Shown here: one piece after another, positions 5,877-6,009 of the stretch | How positions within the stretch are numbered: the first letter of the stretch is position 1 | Layout of the letters: every line of letters begins with the position of its first letter | Assembly: GCA_903917505.1 (NCBI GenBank) | Contig: CAIXAY010000215.1 | Location: 1-6,009, forward strand | Direction: 5' to 3' | DNA from: an uncultured beta proteobacterium | GTDB taxonomy: Bacteria > Pseudomonadota > Gammaproteobacteria > Burkholderiales > Rhodocyclaceae | Length of the DNA: 6,009 nucleotides | The notes under the pieces: generated by a model | Databases searched by the model: none | The model's input: the letters and a program-made list of their open reading frames with translations, nothing else | Told to the model about the DNA's origin: nothing | Translations under genes and position numbers: made by a program

Positions 5877-6009
5877 GGCTATGCTCCGTGGCGTCCCGTG
5901 GTAGGTCCACGAGGATTTTGATCGACTCGCGGCTCTCCAGGGCGAAGGCCAGCGCCTCGGGGGCGCGGGCAAAGGGGAAACGCTGGGTCACGAGGTCGTC
6001 GATCTGCAA
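5869..6009 (-). CDS. C-terminal end of a probable zinc-type medium-chain alcohol/polyol dehydrogenase (5' end off the window)
   Basis: Only the last 46 residues are visible, ending at TAA 5869-5871. The segment reads as a typical medium-chain dehydrogenase terminus: a LVTQRFPFARAPEALAFA stretch (residues 6-23), which matches the family's closing helix region, then an IKILVDL strand (residues 30-36) and a short His/Glu tail. Such enzymes oxidise polyols, sugar alcohols or secondary alcohols with NAD(P). The catalytic zinc ligands and Rossmann motif lie off the window, so the exact subfamily and even zinc dependence are inferred. The gene ends with an eight-base overlap (ATGAGTAA) with the start of the racemase-subgroup gene, a sign of translational coupling in one operon. 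Confidence 0.75.
   Translation of the reverse strand: MQIDDLVTQRFPFARAPEALAFALESRESIKILVDLPRDATEHSHE

Noticed and set aside
5877..5972. 32-residue N-terminal extension of the racemase-subgroup gene
   Set aside because: It overlaps the end of the dehydrogenase gene and has no family-like sequence; ATG 5876 has GGAG seven bases upstream.

Overview
The window is GC-rich and densely coding, and it reads as a chromosomal segment of a proteobacterium. A betaproteobacterium is the best guess, from the proteobacterial style of cyanophycin synthetase next to a SCO/PCuAC copper-delivery cluster. This is inference from protein style, not from a marker gene. I see no mobile element, CRISPR array, tRNA or rRNA.

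Layout. (1) Bases 1-2053, + strand: the C-terminal ~683 residues of a cyanophycin synthetase (CphA), holding most of the ATP-grasp domain and the whole Mur-ligase-like domain; its start lies off the left edge. (2) Bases 2059-2259, - strand: a 66-residue, five-cysteine protein of unknown function, convergent with cphA and only 5 bases from it. (3) Bases 2260-2371: a 112-base divergent intergenic region, the only real regulatory space in the window. (4) Bases 2372-4002, + strand: a three-gene cluster of a membrane-anchored protein of unknown function, a SCO1/SenC-type copper chaperone, and a periplasmic PCuAC copper chaperone with a perfect H-x10-M-x21-H-x-M copper site and a Met/His tail. (5) Bases 4018-6009, - strand, read right to left: the last 46 residues of what looks like a zinc-type medium-chain alcohol/polyol dehydrogenase, a mandelate-racemase-subgroup enolase-superfamily enzyme, and a short-chain dehydrogenase. 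Successive genes here overlap by 8 bases and by 1 base.

How the genes work together. The + strand cluster probably delivers copper across the periplasm to a cytochrome oxidase, as SCO and PCuAC proteins do elsewhere, with the first protein as an uncharacterised partner. The - strand cluster has the enzyme set of a catabolic pathway for a sugar acid or related hydroxy acid: two dehydrogenases flanking a dehydratase or racemase. Its substrate cannot be read from the sequence. CphA stores nitrogen as cyanophycin and is not obviously linked to either cluster.

Most of the window is ordinary metabolic DNA. The parts most worth a second look are the unassigned catabolic operon, the membrane-anchored protein that leads the copper cluster, and the small five-cysteine protein.
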